Positions 9,697 to 19,178 of a stretch of DNA of 64,000 nucleotides are shown piece by piece. The notes beneath the pieces were generated by a model. That model had not been told where the DNA came from, made no database searches, and saw only the letters and a program-made list of their open reading frames with translations. Numbering within the stretch: the stretch's first letter is position 1; each line of letters opens with the position of its first letter. This DNA is from Geobacter sp. (GTDB lineage: Bacteria; Desulfobacterota; Desulfuromonadia; Geobacterales; DSM-12255), in assembly GCA_009684525.1 (NCBI GenBank), contig WKKR01000001.1:62001-126000 (forward strand), written 5' to 3'. The position numbers and the translations under genes are program-made.

Positions 9697-12125
9697 TTAA
9701 TAGTGATAAACCTGTGAAAAAAACACGGCGCTCCAGCAAGAGAGGGGATCTTAAAAGATTCCCTCTCTTGCCGTTAAGGGATATTGTTGTTTTCCCCCAC
9801 ATGGTGGTCCCTCTTTTTGTGGGGCGTGATAAATCGGTGCGGGCTTTGGAACTGGCGGTTGAAAGCGGCAAGAACATTTTTCTCGCCGCGCAAAAAAACG
9901 CTACAACCGAAGAGCCTGCCGTTGATGAGATCTTTCAGTCGGGGACCATTTGCCAGATATTACAACTGCTGAAACTTCCTGATGGAACCGTCAAGGTCTT
10001 GGTAGAGGGGAAGACCAGGGGGGAGATTGTCGCATTTATCAACCAACGGGAATGTCTCCAGGTTGATGTTGCTGAAGTTACTGAAAAGACAGATGACTCT
10101 GTTGAAGCGGAAGCCCTGGTACGCATAGTTACCACCACTTTTGAGAGTTATCTGAAGCTCACCAATAATGCCCCACAGGAAACACTTGAAGCATTGCGTA
10201 GCATAAAAGAGCCGGCATTACTTGCAGATAATCTTGTTTCGCATATAGCTTTAAAGCTGCCCGACAAACAAGAACTCCTGGCAATGGCTTCGCCGGTTGA
10301 CAGGTTGGAAAAGTTGTTGGTTTTCATGGAGGGTGAGATAGAAATCCTCCAGATTGATAAGAAAATTCGTAGTCGAGTTAAAAAGCAGATCGAAAGAACC
10401 CAGCGAGAGTATTATCTCAACGAGCAGATGCGGGCCATTCAAAAAGAACTAGGCAGCAAGGATGATTACAAGCAGGAGTTGAAAGAGCTCGAAGATAAAG
10501 CGCAAAATCTGCCCCTGACAGAAGAGGCACGTACCAAGGCATTGACAGAATTGAAAAAATTGCACCATATGTCTCCTATGTCTGCAGAAGCAGCTGTTCT
10601 CAGGAATTATCTCGACTGGCTCTTTGCGCTGCCTTGGGGAAAATTCGCTGATGAGAAGTCTGACTTGCACGTTGCTGAGCAGGTACTCAATACTGATCAT
10701 TATGGCCTGGATAAGGTTAAGCAGCGGATTCTGGAATTTCTGGCAGTGCACTCCCTTGTGAACTCGATAAAAGGCCCAATCCTGTGCTTTGTCGGTCCTC
10801 CTGGTGTTGGGAAAACCTCACTTGCTCGTTCAATATCTCGGGCGACAGGTCGTGATTTTGTAAAGATGTCTCTGGGCGGTGTCAGAGACGAAGCGGAGAT
10901 TCGTGGCCATCGCCGGACGTATGTAGGGTCTATGCCGGGGAAGATTATCCAAAGTCTGAAAAAGGTCGGTAGCAATAATCCGGTTTTTCTTCTTGATGAA
11001 ATAGATAAGCTCTCCTCCGATTTTCGCGGTGATCCTGCTTCCGCTCTTTTGGAGGTCCTTGACCCAGAACAGAATAATGCGTTTTCAGATCATTTCATGG
11101 ATCTCGATTATGATCTTTCAAAGGTAATGTTCATTACAACCGCAAACTCGCTGCATTCAATACCGCGTCCTCTACTCGATCGTTTGGAGGTGATCAAGCT
11201 GGACGGCTATACAGAGCAGGAAAAGTTGCATATTGCTAAAGAGTATCTGGTGAAAAAACAATTACATTCACATGGGTTGCACGACCATGAGGTACAGTTC
11301 AACGAGAGTGCCCTTGCTGAAATTATTCGTTATTACACGCGTGAAGCAGGGGTACGCAATCTTGAACGAGAGATTGCAGGGATATGCCGTAAAGTTGCCA
11401 GGTCTATTGTTGCAGGTGCAAAAAGGAAATTTATCATCAAGCCCACGCAAGTCCGGGAATTACTCGGTGGCCGTAAATTTACCAGAACCTGTCACAAACA
11501 TTCCGATTCGATTGGTGTGGTAACAGGCCTTGCCTGGACAGAGGCCGGTGGTGACCTTCTGAGCATAGAGGTCGCTGTCCTGGCAGGAAGCGGTAAACTG
11601 ACCATCACGGGGAAACTCGGTGAAGTCATGCAGGAATCGGCGCATGCCGCATTGAGCTATGTCCGATCCCGTGCACAACTGCTTGGGTTGAGCAGGGACT
11701 TTTATCGCAACTATGATCTGCATATTCATGTCCCAGAAGGAGCTATCCCTAAGGACGGTCCTTCGGCAGGAATTACTATGGCGACTGCAATTGCTTCGGC
11801 TTTAACAGGAGTACCCGTTCGCAACGAAATCGCCATGACCGGTGAGATCACATTACGCGGTCGAGTGCTTCCCATAGGTGGAGTTAAGGAAAAACTTCTT
11901 GCAGCTCGACGAGCTCAGGTAAAGATGGTAATTCTCCCCTATGAAAACGAAAAGGATCTGCTTGAAATCCCCGCCGATCTCCGTAAAGGAATATCGGTTC
12001 GCCTTGTGAATCATATGGATGAGGTTCTCGTTCATGCACTCAAGAGCGGGTTCAGTTCTTCATGGCATATAAAGCAGGGTGATGTTGATGGGAAGCCACG
12101 GCCAGTTGCACCAATTTCACATTGA
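9693..12125 (+). CDS. lon: ATP-dependent Lon protease
   Basis: The 810-residue protein has the full Lon layout: N-terminal substrate-binding domain ([23 protein letters not shown]), a coiled-coil middle ([22 protein letters not shown]), an AAA+ module with Walker [10 protein letters not shown] and Walker [11 protein letters not shown], and a C-terminal protease domain with the Ser-Lys dyad in [11 protein letters not shown] and [10 protein letters not shown]. Lon degrades damaged and regulatory proteins in the cytoplasm. ATG at 9693 overlaps the clpX stop. Its end is followed by a strong promoter for the next tRNAs. Confidence 0.98.
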   Translation: MINSDKPVKKTRRSSKRGDLKRFPLLPLRDIVVFPHMVVPLFVGRDKSVRALELAVESGKNIFLAAQKNATTEEPAVDEIFQSGTICQILQLLKLPDGTVKVLVEGKTRGEIVAFINQRECLQVDVAEVTEKTDDSVEAEALVRIVTTTFESYLKLTNNAPQETLEALRSIKEPALLADNLVSHIALKLPDKQELLAMASPVDRLEKLLVFMEGEIEILQIDKKIRSRVKKQIERTQREYYLNEQMRAIQKELGSKDDYKQELKELEDKAQNLPLTEEARTKALTELKKLHHMSPMSAEAAVLRNYLDWLFALPWGKFADEKSDLHVAEQVLNTDHYGLDKVKQRILEFLAVHSLVNSIKGPILCFVGPPGVGKTSLARSISRATGRDFVKMSLGGVRDEAEIRGHRRTYVGSMPGKIIQSLKKVGSNNPVFLLDEIDKLSSDFRGDPASALLEVLDPEQNNAFSDHFMDLDYDLSKVMFITTANSLHSIPRPLLDRLEVIKLDGYTEQEKLHIAKEYLVKKQLHSHGLHDHEVQFNESALAEIIRYYTREAGVRNLEREIAGICRKVARSIVAGAKRKFIIKPTQVRELLGGRKFTRTCHKHSDSIGVVTGLAWTEAGGDLLSIEVAVLAGSGKLTITGKLGEVMQESAHAALSYVRSRAQLLGLSRDFYRNYDLHIHVPEGAIPKDGPSAGITMATAIASALTGVPVRNEIAMTGEITLRGRVLPIGGVKEKLLAARRAQVKMVILPYENEKDLLEIPADLRKGISVRLVNHMDEVLVHALKSGFSSSWHIKQGDVDGKPRPVAPISH

Positions 12126-12144
12126 TTGTGTGGCAAAAAATGCC

Positions 12145-12174
12145 TTGACACAGTAGACGTGCCTTTGCTATAAA
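12145..12174 (+). promoter_or_regulatory. Strong sigma70 promoter of the tRNA-Asp/Val/Asp cluster
   Basis: TTGACA at 12145-12150 and TATAAA at 12169-12174, spacing 18 bp, 26 bp before the first tRNA-Asp. Confidence 0.8.
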
Positions 12175-12200
12175 TCAGCTTCTTTTGAAGCGCCTGGTAC

Positions 12201-12277
<77 letters not shown>

Positions 12278-12284
12278 TTTAACA

Positions 12285-12360
12285 GGGCGAATAGCTCAGC
12301 TGGGAGAGCGCCAGCCTTACAAGCTGGATGTCACAGGTTCGATCCCTGTTTCGCCCACCA
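12285..12360 (+). tRNA. tRNA-Val (anticodon TAC)
   Basis: 76 nt with CCA; acceptor GGGCGAA pairs with TTCGCCC, anticodon loop CTTACAA gives TAC, T loop GTTCGATCC. Confidence 0.97.
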
Positions 12361-12389
12361 ATTTGTATGTTATTGTTGTGCAGTTCCAG

Positions 12390-12466
<77 letters not shown>

Positions 12467-12476
12467 ATTAGTTTGA

Positions 12477-12508
12477 GGTCATGGTTAACGCCATGGCCTT
12501 TTTATTTT
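12477..12508 (+). terminator. Rho-independent terminator after the tRNA cluster
   Basis: GGTCATGG, loop TTAACG, CCATGGCC (8 bp, one wobble) followed by TTTTTATTTTT. Confidence 0.85.
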
Positions 12509-12536
12509 TGTGCTGGATGCCACTTTCCCCTTCTAC

Positions 12537-12566
12537 TTGACTTGCCGAATGTAAATCGACTATTCT
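12537..12566 (+). promoter_or_regulatory. Putative sigma70 promoter of the PpiC isomerase gene
   Basis: TTGACT at 12537-12542 and TATTCT at 12561-12566, spacing 18 bp, between the tRNA terminator and the gene start at 12595. Confidence 0.6.
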
Positions 12567-12594
12567 TCTTGAAATACCTGTGAAAGAGGGTTCT

Positions 12595-13563
12595 ATGCGA
12601 TTTTTCCTGGCCTTACTGTTGATGTTCTGTCTTTTCTGTGGTTGGGGTACTGCCAATGCCGGAGACGGTGCGAGTGTCGTAGCAATTGTGAACGGAGCCG
12701 AACTCACAAAGGCTGAACTCAATCAAGAGATATCGAAAATCATTCCCTTGGAACGCTCCTTCCATGGTGGTGTATCCCCCGAAAAAATGAAAGAGATCGA
12801 AAAAAAGGCCATGAATGTCCTCGTAGATATGGAATTACAGTATCAAGACGCTTTAGATAAGAAAATGAAATTATCAAAAGCTGAACTGGAGATGGAAATA
12901 GGTACGTTGGTCGCGAAATTCCCTACCTTGGAGGAATATGAAAAGGCGGTTGCGAGTGCGGGATTTTCAGAAAAGTCAATGACCAGATTTGTAGAAAGGA
13001 ATACTCTTTCCAAGAAGATCAATCTCAAAGAGGTTGACGACAGGATCAATGTGACTGATGTACAGGTAGCAAAATATTATCAGGAGAATAGTACAAAATA
13101 CAAAAAGCCGGAAGAGTACCGGGCTAGCATAATACTCGTCAAGGTGCCACCATCGTCAACAGCCTCCCAACGTGCGGAATACAGGAAAAAAATTGAGGAT
13201 TTACTGCAGAAGATCCAGAATGGTGCGGTGTTTGCCGATATTGCCGCAGCGTATTCCGATGATATGACGCGTATCAAGGGCGGAGATCTTGGCGTTATGC
13301 ATGCCGGACAGATGGAAGAAGAGTTCGAGAAGCAGATTAAGTCCATGAAAATTGGGGAAGTGAGTGGCGTTGTGGAGTCTCTCAAGGGTTTTTATCTGGT
13401 GAAGCTTGATGATAAGAAGGAGCCGCGCCAGATTCCTTTTGATGAAGCAAAGGAAAAGATCAAAAAGCAGCTGACCACGCAAGAGCGTGAACGACTTTTC
13501 AATGAATGGATGGATGGTTTACGGGGAAAGGCCAAGATTATCTATCCTACTGCTAAAGGTTAA
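12595..13563 (+). CDS. Secreted PpiC/SurA-type peptidyl-prolyl isomerase
   Basis: About 322 residues. A signal peptide (MRFFLALLLMFCLFCGWGTANA) is followed by a SurA_N-like helical chaperone segment and, at about 170-285, a parvulin domain recognisable by EYRASIILVKV, FADIAAAYSDD, GGDLGVMHAGQM and SLKGFYLVKLDDKKEP. It should act in the periplasm on unfolded exported proteins, for example the outer-membrane or cytochrome proteins encoded downstream. The ATG at 12595 has AGAGGG 5 nt upstream; a GTG at 12580 in the same frame would spoil the signal peptide. The mannosyltransferase-like gene follows 5 bp later. Confidence 0.9.
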   Translation: MRFFLALLLMFCLFCGWGTANAGDGASVVAIVNGAELTKAELNQEISKIIPLERSFHGGVSPEKMKEIEKKAMNVLVDMELQYQDALDKKMKLSKAELEMEIGTLVAKFPTLEEYEKAVASAGFSEKSMTRFVERNTLSKKINLKEVDDRINVTDVQVAKYYQENSTKYKKPEEYRASIILVKVPPSSTASQRAEYRKKIEDLLQKIQNGAVFADIAAAYSDDMTRIKGGDLGVMHAGQMEEEFEKQIKSMKIGEVSGVVESLKGFYLVKLDDKKEPRQIPFDEAKEKIKKQLTTQERERLFNEWMDGLRGKAKIIYPTAKG

Positions 13564-13568
13564 CGTCG

Positions 13569-14300
13569 TTGAAAACAGTCGTAGTTATACCGACTTACAA
13601 TGAGCGGGACAATATTGAAAAATTGGTCGCTGAGGTTTTACGTCAGGATGACGGGATACATGTCTTGATCGTTGATGACAACTCTCCGGACGGCACCGGT
13701 GAGATAGCCGATGGCATTGCTTCTGCTCAAGATCGAGTGAGTGTTCTGCATAGAGCGGGCAAATTGGGGCTTGGCTCAGCTTATCGGGAAGGTTTTCGTA
13801 TCGCCATAGGCATGCAGGCTGATTACATAGTGGAAATGGATGCTGATTTTTCTCACGATCCAGCTATTCTTCCAGAGTTTATCGCAATGATGGGACGGTA
13901 TGACGTGGTTATCGGATCTCGTTATCTCAATGGGATCAGTGTTGTAAACTGGCCTTTACGCAGACTGATGCTCAGCTATTTTGCGAGTGTGTACACCCGC
14001 TTGATAACAGGATTGCATCTTGCCGACTGCACAAGCGGCTTTAAATGCTTTAAAGGTAAGGTCATAGAGGCGATTGATTTGGACAAGGTAAGGTCAGACG
14101 GTTATTCATTCCAGATCGAAATGAATTATCGTTGTATGGAGCGGGGATTTCTCATTGGTGAAATCCCCATAATTTTTATAGATCGTCATGCCGGGACTTC
14201 GAAAATGTCACGCAGAATTGTCTTTGAAGCGGTTCTCATGGTTTGGAAACTGAAGATTGGCACACTTATCGGCAAACTGAGCGGGAGCTTTTCGCGATGA
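13569..14300 (+). CDS. GT2 glycosyltransferase, polyprenol-phosphate mannosyltransferase-like
   Basis: 243 residues, with no membrane domain, as in single-domain Dpm1-type enzymes that move mannose or another sugar from a nucleotide sugar to a polyprenyl phosphate. Motifs are VVIPTYNERDNIEKL, VLIVDDNSPDGTGEIAD, the metal-binding EMDADFSHDP and, later, GSRYLNG and GFKCFKG. The sugar specificity cannot be read from sequence. The start appears to be TTG at 13569 with AAAGG upstream; no ATG fits because VVVIPTYN must be at the very start. The stop overlaps the next gene, so it belongs to the ppiC-NHL operon. Confidence 0.85.
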   Translation: MKTVVVIPTYNERDNIEKLVAEVLRQDDGIHVLIVDDNSPDGTGEIADGIASAQDRVSVLHRAGKLGLGSAYREGFRIAIGMQADYIVEMDADFSHDPAILPEFIAMMGRYDVVIGSRYLNGISVVNWPLRRLMLSYFASVYTRLITGLHLADCTSGFKCFKGKVIEAIDLDKVRSDGYSFQIEMNYRCMERGFLIGEIPIIFIDRHAGTSKMSRRIVFEAVLMVWKLKIGTLIGKLSGSFSR

Positions 14301-14482
14301 TCAAGGAACAGTGGGCTGTTCTTGCGATAGTTGGATTCTGGGGCTGGGTTGTTTGCTCTATTGGTTTTATTTGGGGAGGATTTCCTCGCCAGTCGGTTTT
14401 TGCCCCACGAACAGCAATCCGTTGGGGAGGTGGCATCCTTGTCTTTTTTGCACTCTGGTTTTGTGGAATGATAAATGCCTGA
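14297..14482 (+). CDS. Small two-helix membrane protein (61 aa)
   Basis: A 61-residue ORF starting at an ATG that overlaps the stop of the glycosyltransferase gene by 4 bp. It has two hydrophobic segments (about 7-28 and 43-59) around a short basic loop (RQSVFAPRTAIRW). The end overlaps the NHL gene by 8 bp, and this tight coupling is the main reason to trust it. I do not recognise the family. It might help the glycosyltransferase at the membrane, but that is only inferred from position. Confidence 0.65.
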   Translation: MIKEQWAVLAIVGFWGWVVCSIGFIWGGFPRQSVFAPRTAIRWGGGILVFFALWFCGMINA

Positions 14483-15536
14483 AAGGGATGTTTTTTCCCA
14501 AATGCTACGATGTTTGCTGCTCTGCAGTGTGATGGCTTTTTGTTCAGCTTGTAGTAGGGTAGAACCATTATTGCTGAGCGATCAAGCTGTGAATCTGGTT
14601 TGGCCCCAACCGCCGGATCCTCCCAGAATCAAATATTTGTGTGATATAAAAGGTCCAGAAGATATTTATCCTCAAAAGAACGAATTTCAGAAATTTTCTG
14701 AATTAGTTACTGGCGATAATCGGATAATTCTGGAATTGCTTACCCCGTATAGTGTAGCTACAGATTCAAAGGGTGTATTATATATAGCTGATACATCCAT
14801 GGGGGTTGTTCATCGATATGATCTCGTCGACAGGGACGTGTCGTATATCAGCAAGGCTGGTGGTGACCAGTTGGCGAGCCCCGTTGCTGTTGCCCTAGAC
14901 CGGGATGATAATCTCTACATATCTGATTCATTGCTTAACAAGGTGTTCAAGTTCAGGAAGGATGGCGAATTTATTAAGGAACTGATCTCACCGGTAGGGT
15001 TCAAGAGGCCTGGAGGCATTGCCATCGGTCCTGCTGGAGAGAAATTTATCGTAGATGCATTGGCGAATATATTGCATAAATTTAATTCAAATGATGTGTA
15101 CGAAGGTGCATTCCCTGTGCCATCACCCAGCGAGGATTTAAATACTCCGTCATTTGTTGCGACAGATAAATTGGGTAACGTCTATGTCACCGATGCCATG
15201 AATTTCACGGTCAAAAAATATAGCGTTGATGGAAAGCTGATAGAGCGAATCGGCGAAGTTGGAGATGTCCCCGGTACTTTTTCTCGTCCCAAAGGGGTGG
15301 CTCTCGACAGCGATGGCCACGTCTATGTTGTTGATGCAAATCATAACAATTTTCAGATATTCAATGGAGAGGGCAAATTGCTGCTGTTTGTCGGGATAAA
15401 TGGTGACAGGCCCGGAGAATTTTCTCTGCCCAGTGGCATCTTTATCGATAATCAAGACCGCATTTTCATTGCTGATACCTTCAATCGGCGCATTCAGGTT
15501 TTTCAATACCTGAAAGCAGGTGGGAAGCATGAATAA
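14475..15536 (+). CDS. NHL-repeat beta-propeller lipoprotein
   Basis: 353 residues. The N-terminus is a lipoprotein signal ending in AFCSAC (Cys at about 26), so the protein is likely envelope-anchored. The rest contains about six NHL-type blades, seen as repeats of PVAVALDRDDNLYISDS, GGIAIGPAGEKFIVDA, KGVALDSDGHVYVVDA and SGIFIDNQDRIFIADT. NHL propellers bind proteins or act as scaffolds. Because it directly precedes three multihaem cytochromes with overlapping ends, a role in an envelope electron-transfer complex is a reasonable inference. An ATG at 14502 is a possible alternative start. Confidence 0.85.
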   Translation: MPERDVFSQMLRCLLLCSVMAFCSACSRVEPLLLSDQAVNLVWPQPPDPPRIKYLCDIKGPEDIYPQKNEFQKFSELVTGDNRIILELLTPYSVATDSKGVLYIADTSMGVVHRYDLVDRDVSYISKAGGDQLASPVAVALDRDDNLYISDSLLNKVFKFRKDGEFIKELISPVGFKRPGGIAIGPAGEKFIVDALANILHKFNSNDVYEGAFPVPSPSEDLNTPSFVATDKLGNVYVTDAMNFTVKKYSVDGKLIERIGEVGDVPGTFSRPKGVALDSDGHVYVVDANHNNFQIFNGEGKLLLFVGINGDRPGEFSLPSGIFIDNQDRIFIADTFNRRIQVFQYLKAGGKHE

Positions 15537-16338
15537 ATTCATTCGTTATGCCGGGGTTGCGACACTCTTGTGGGGTATCGCATCTACTGTTTCCGCTGCA
15601 GGCCCAAAAATTTCTGATCTTGTCACCGGGGGAAACAAGCACAATCTCTCATCCCTGAACAAAAATATTACCTACCAGGCGCAGCCGCCGGTTGCATACG
15701 GAGATGAGCATAACACTGAAATCTGCATTTTCTGCCACACGCCGCACCGGGCAGCGCCACAGACAACTCTCTGGAACCGAAGCAATCCATCGGTGACCTT
15801 TGGCCGGTATTCCTCCTCAACTCTTATTATCCGACGCACGTCTGCCGCGCAGTTCGGCGAGCCAAACGGTTCCTCCCGCCTCTGCCTCAGCTGTCATGAC
15901 GGTGTTACTGCCGGTGGTGTCTCCTTGGGAGCCATTCTCAACCATCAGTCAATAAATATGGGGGTTAATGACCGTATTACGGGGATTGCCCTGTTTGATG
16001 CGAACAAGATAAAGTTTGGGCATCACCCTGTTTCATTTGTGTATGACAATGCAGTCTTGAACGCCATTCAGGCTGACCCGGAGAAGGCAACCCAGAATTA
16101 CCGATTTCCCAGTATCCCGCAGGTCAAACTTGACGCGGGAAAGCGGATGCAATGTACGACCTGTCACAACCCCCATCAGAATCAATCATCGGAGGATACC
16201 TATCTGACTCCTCCCAATGTCGGTAGAAAGATTGCTCCGTTCTGGGTTTATGGTGGGGCAGGGAATGCCACTTCGGACCATGATGCGGTCTGCCTGGACT
16301 GTCATAATATACCCACCTCATCATTCCCCTTACAATGA
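15529..16338 (+). CDS. Tetrahaem c-type cytochrome, secreted
   Basis: About 269 residues with a signal peptide (cleavage near VSA-A, residue 23). Four CXXCH motifs are present: CIFCH (66-70), CLSCH (119-123), CTTCH (209-213) and CLDCH (255-259), with the extra histidines of a doubled-CXXCH type protein. It should receive haem in the periplasm and act in electron transfer. ATG at 15529 has GGTGGG upstream and overlaps the NHL stop by 8 bp; the next cytochrome overlaps its end by 4 bp. No established Geobacter cytochrome name can be assigned from sequence alone. Confidence 0.92.
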   Translation: MNKFIRYAGVATLLWGIASTVSAAGPKISDLVTGGNKHNLSSLNKNITYQAQPPVAYGDEHNTEICIFCHTPHRAAPQTTLWNRSNPSVTFGRYSSSTLIIRRTSAAQFGEPNGSSRLCLSCHDGVTAGGVSLGAILNHQSINMGVNDRITGIALFDANKIKFGHHPVSFVYDNAVLNAIQADPEKATQNYRFPSIPQVKLDAGKRMQCTTCHNPHQNQSSEDTYLTPPNVGRKIAPFWVYGGAGNATSDHDAVCLDCHNIPTSSFPLQ

Positions 16339-17435
16339 TTCGGCACAGGATGAACTGTATGGCAAAATGGAATGTCTTAATTGCTCTGTCGCTGATGCTG
16401 CTAAGCCATGCTGTCCAGGCTGCCTCATCATCTCTGCCATCCCATTTGGATCGGCAAAAACTGCCGTATGGATGCGGGAGTTGTCATGTCGGCTTTGATT
16501 TTCGTAGTGGCGGAGGCCTTGATGGCTGTTTGACTTGTCATGGGAGCCTACAACGCAGAGTGAAAGGGAGCTATCGATCTAGCCGAGAATTAAAGGACAT
16601 CGAATCAGAACTGAAAAAAAACTATCGCCATCCGATTCTCGAATCTAAAGGGATACATTCTAGTAAAGAGCGACTGCCGGAGACCGATGCCCGCACACCT
16701 CGGCATGCGGACTGTGTGGATTGCCATAGTCCCCATCAGGTTTCGAGTGAAAACAGATTTGCCGGGATCAAGGGCAAGCAGATTGGTAATATAGTTGCAG
16801 ATATAACGAAAGAGTATGAATTATGTTATCGATGCCACTCCGATAGTGCGAACCTCCCCGGTCTTTCTACGAATAAGCGTATCGAGTTTTCCACTATGAA
16901 CCCTTCTTTCCACCCAGTGGAGTCCGAAGGGCGGAATCTCACCGTTGTCAGTCTGTTGAAACCGTATCGCGAAAAACGTATCAGCCCGTCGGAGATTTCC
17001 ACGATAACCTGCAGCGACTGTCATGGGAACGATGATCCTGCTGGTCCGCGTGGCCCCCATAGTTCCAGTTATCAGCATATCCTCAGGGACAATTTTTCAA
17101 CGAGGGATAATGAGTCCGAAAGCGCTTTCGCCTATGCCCTCTGCTATCGTTGTCACAACCGGTCCAGTATCCTCGGGAATGAAAGTTTCAAATACCACTC
17201 CCAGCACATTCGAGGAAAGCAGGGTGGAACAGCCAGCAGCGGGGGGACATCCTGCCATACCTGCCACAGTTCCCATGGCAGTACGGAATATAAATACCTG
17301 CTCAAGTTCGATACCGATGTTGTTTCGGTAAGTTCCAGTGGTATGCTTAAATTCAACGAAAAAGGGATGGGTGCATTCAGAGGGGAATGTTATCTGACCT
17401 GCCACGGTGTTGACCACAATCCCAAAACATACTGA
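16335..17435 (+). CDS. Multihaem c-type cytochrome with seven CXXCH and one CX3CH
   Basis: 366 residues with a signal peptide ending near HAVQAA. Haem motifs are CGSCH (47), CLTCH (65), CVDCH (127), CYRCH (164), CSDCH (226), CYRCH (270) and CHTCH (307). Near the C-terminus, CYLTCH (352-357) has three residues between the cysteines, an unusual but known haem motif. That gives seven or eight haems. Three starts are possible: ATG 16335 (overlaps the previous stop), 16350 and 16359; the last has AGGA at a good distance. It is probably periplasmic or outer-membrane associated, with the two flanking cytochromes as partners. Confidence 0.9.
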   Translation: MIRHRMNCMAKWNVLIALSLMLLSHAVQAASSSLPSHLDRQKLPYGCGSCHVGFDFRSGGGLDGCLTCHGSLQRRVKGSYRSSRELKDIESELKKNYRHPILESKGIHSSKERLPETDARTPRHADCVDCHSPHQVSSENRFAGIKGKQIGNIVADITKEYELCYRCHSDSANLPGLSTNKRIEFSTMNPSFHPVESEGRNLTVVSLLKPYREKRISPSEISTITCSDCHGNDDPAGPRGPHSSSYQHILRDNFSTRDNESESAFAYALCYRCHNRSSILGNESFKYHSQHIRGKQGGTASSGGTSCHTCHSSHGSTEYKYLLKFDTDVVSVSSSGMLKFNEKGMGAFRGECYLTCHGVDHNPKTY

Positions 17436-17458
17436 CCATCGTACCTGTAGAGGATTAT

Positions 17459-17878
17459 ATGCGAAATGGCATTGTTGTGCTGGGATTTGTGGTGCTTGCT
17501 GCGCCCCGTGCCGTCCTTGGTGTGGAACCGGCACTTGATATCAAAATGAATCCCCATGGCACGAAAGGAAGTTGCCAGATATGCCATGTGGAATCGGAAG
17601 AAAGCCTCAATAGTTGGTTTACTCTTGGTTCAAGCAAGCGAAAACTCAAAGTGGATTTCGATACGGTTTGCGAGCAGTGCCACGGGGTCGATTTTGGTCA
17701 TGGGGTAGGGGAAAAACCGACGTTGAATCGCGAAAACTTGCCGCTCGATGCTGACAAAGAGATCGCCTGTGCCATAACATGCCATGATATGCATATTCAA
17801 TCTGATGATCCACAGCAGCATCATTATCACCTCCGATATCCCATGACACGCCTCTGCCTTTCTTGTCATAACAAATAA
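17459..17878 (+). CDS. Small c-type cytochrome with three CXXCH and one CX3CH
   Basis: 139 residues with a signal peptide ending near VLGVEP. Haem motifs are CQICH (39-43), CEQCH (71-75), CLSCH (133-137, right at the C-terminus) and a non-standard CAITCH (104-109). It is therefore a likely tetrahaem protein. The ATG at 17459 has AGAGG 5-6 nt upstream, and the gene follows the previous cytochrome by 23 bp. The same CX3CH type occurs in the larger upstream cytochrome, which suggests the two evolved together. Confidence 0.9.
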   Translation: MRNGIVVLGFVVLAAPRAVLGVEPALDIKMNPHGTKGSCQICHVESEESLNSWFTLGSSKRKLKVDFDTVCEQCHGVDFGHGVGEKPTLNRENLPLDADKEIACAITCHDMHIQSDDPQQHHYHLRYPMTRLCLSCHNK

Positions 17879-17966
17879 GCATGATTACCTGCAGATAGGC
17901 TGGTAAAGGCCTGACGATTGGTTTTCGGTTTTTATTTACCCGTGAGTATGCTATATACCAATACTT

Positions 17967-19178
17967 ATGCCACTTTTCTCATGTAAACTCGGTACTGCCG
18001 ATGGACGGATCCTGGAAAAGGAAATAGAATCCATCGATCCGGTTATGCTCAAGCAAACCCTTGAAGAACAAGGGTTTTTTGTTTTTTCTGTAAAAAAGAA
18101 ACCCTTGCAGTTTCTCTGGGATTCTGGGATCTATCGTCGGAAGGTGGATACCAAGGAACTCCTTTCCTTTAACCAGGAATTCCTTGTTCTCATGAAAGCG
18201 GGATTACCTATTATCCAGGCACTTGATGCGATTCTCGAGCGCGGTGGGAAAGGCAAGCTGGTAGATATTCTTACCGGAGTGCGGGAGGATATCAAAGGGG
18301 GAGCGTCGCTTTCCGACGCACTCGCCAAGCACCCCGGAGCATTTTCTCATCTGTATGTCGCATCGGTGCGCGCCGGAGAACGAACCGGTGATTTGCCCCT
18401 GACGATCCGCCGCTATACAACGTTTGTCAAAAAGGCTGAGGCGATCAAGAAGAAGGTGGGATCGGCTCTATATTATCCGGCAATCCTCATAACTGTGGCT
18501 TTTGCGGCAGTTACCCTGCTATTAGTCTATGTAGTTCCAACGTTCAGTCAGATATATGCCGATGCCGGTTCTCAGCTTCCGGTACCAACACAGATATTAA
18601 TGAGTTTTACTAGTTGGTTAAAGCGATATTTCATTGTAATGGTTTTGCTTGCCATTGGCGGAGTGGCACTGTTCAGGCGCTGGAGTACGACAAGCAGCGG
18701 GCGTTATGTCGTGGATAGTTGGTTGCTTAGGATTCCGTTGGTCAAGGACCTTCATGTCAAATATGCACTGACCGGATTCACCAGAACCCTTGCTACGGTA
18801 ATCGGCAGCGGTATCCCCATTGTAGAGTCGCTACGGATGTCGGTTGGCACATTGAATAACCGCGTGCTTGAGCGTCGGATGCTGGATGCGGTTGCCAAAA
18901 TCGAGGAAGGTGTTAGTCTTTCAACAGCTTTTGAGGGTACCAGGATCATGCCTCCACTTGCGCTGCGAATGATTGCGGTGGGGGAAACAACAGGAGCGTT
19001 GGAAGAAATGCTTTCGGATATCTCCGAATATTTCGAGGATGAAATTGAGCAACGACTCCATGTCCTGACTACGGCGATCGAGCCCGCGATCATGATTGTT
19101 ATGGGGATCGTAATTGGGGTAATCATCTTGACCATGTACCTGCCAATCTTCAAGATCGCAGGGGCGGTAGGCGGATAA
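17967..19178 (+). CDS. gspF: Type II secretion inner-membrane platform protein GspF
   Basis: 403 residues with two T2SSF domains. The first starts after an N-terminal variable part (LSFNQEFLVLMKAGLPIIQALD), the second with TGFTRTLATVIGSGIPIVESL. Three membrane segments are visible (about 165-190, 218-238 and 375-397). GspF forms the platform that couples the GspE ATPase to pseudopilus growth. The ATG at 17967 has only a weak ribosome site. It is the first gene of a tightly packed secretion operon; its stop overlaps the gspE ATG by one base. Confidence 0.95.
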   Translation: MPLFSCKLGTADGRILEKEIESIDPVMLKQTLEEQGFFVFSVKKKPLQFLWDSGIYRRKVDTKELLSFNQEFLVLMKAGLPIIQALDAILERGGKGKLVDILTGVREDIKGGASLSDALAKHPGAFSHLYVASVRAGERTGDLPLTIRRYTTFVKKAEAIKKKVGSALYYPAILITVAFAAVTLLLVYVVPTFSQIYADAGSQLPVPTQILMSFTSWLKRYFIVMVLLAIGGVALFRRWSTTSSGRYVVDSWLLRIPLVKDLHVKYALTGFTRTLATVIGSGIPIVESLRMSVGTLNNRVLERRMLDAVAKIEEGVSLSTAFEGTRIMPPLALRMIAVGETTGALEEMLSDISEYFEDEIEQRLHVLTTAIEPAIMIVMGIVIGVIILTMYLPIFKIAGAVGG

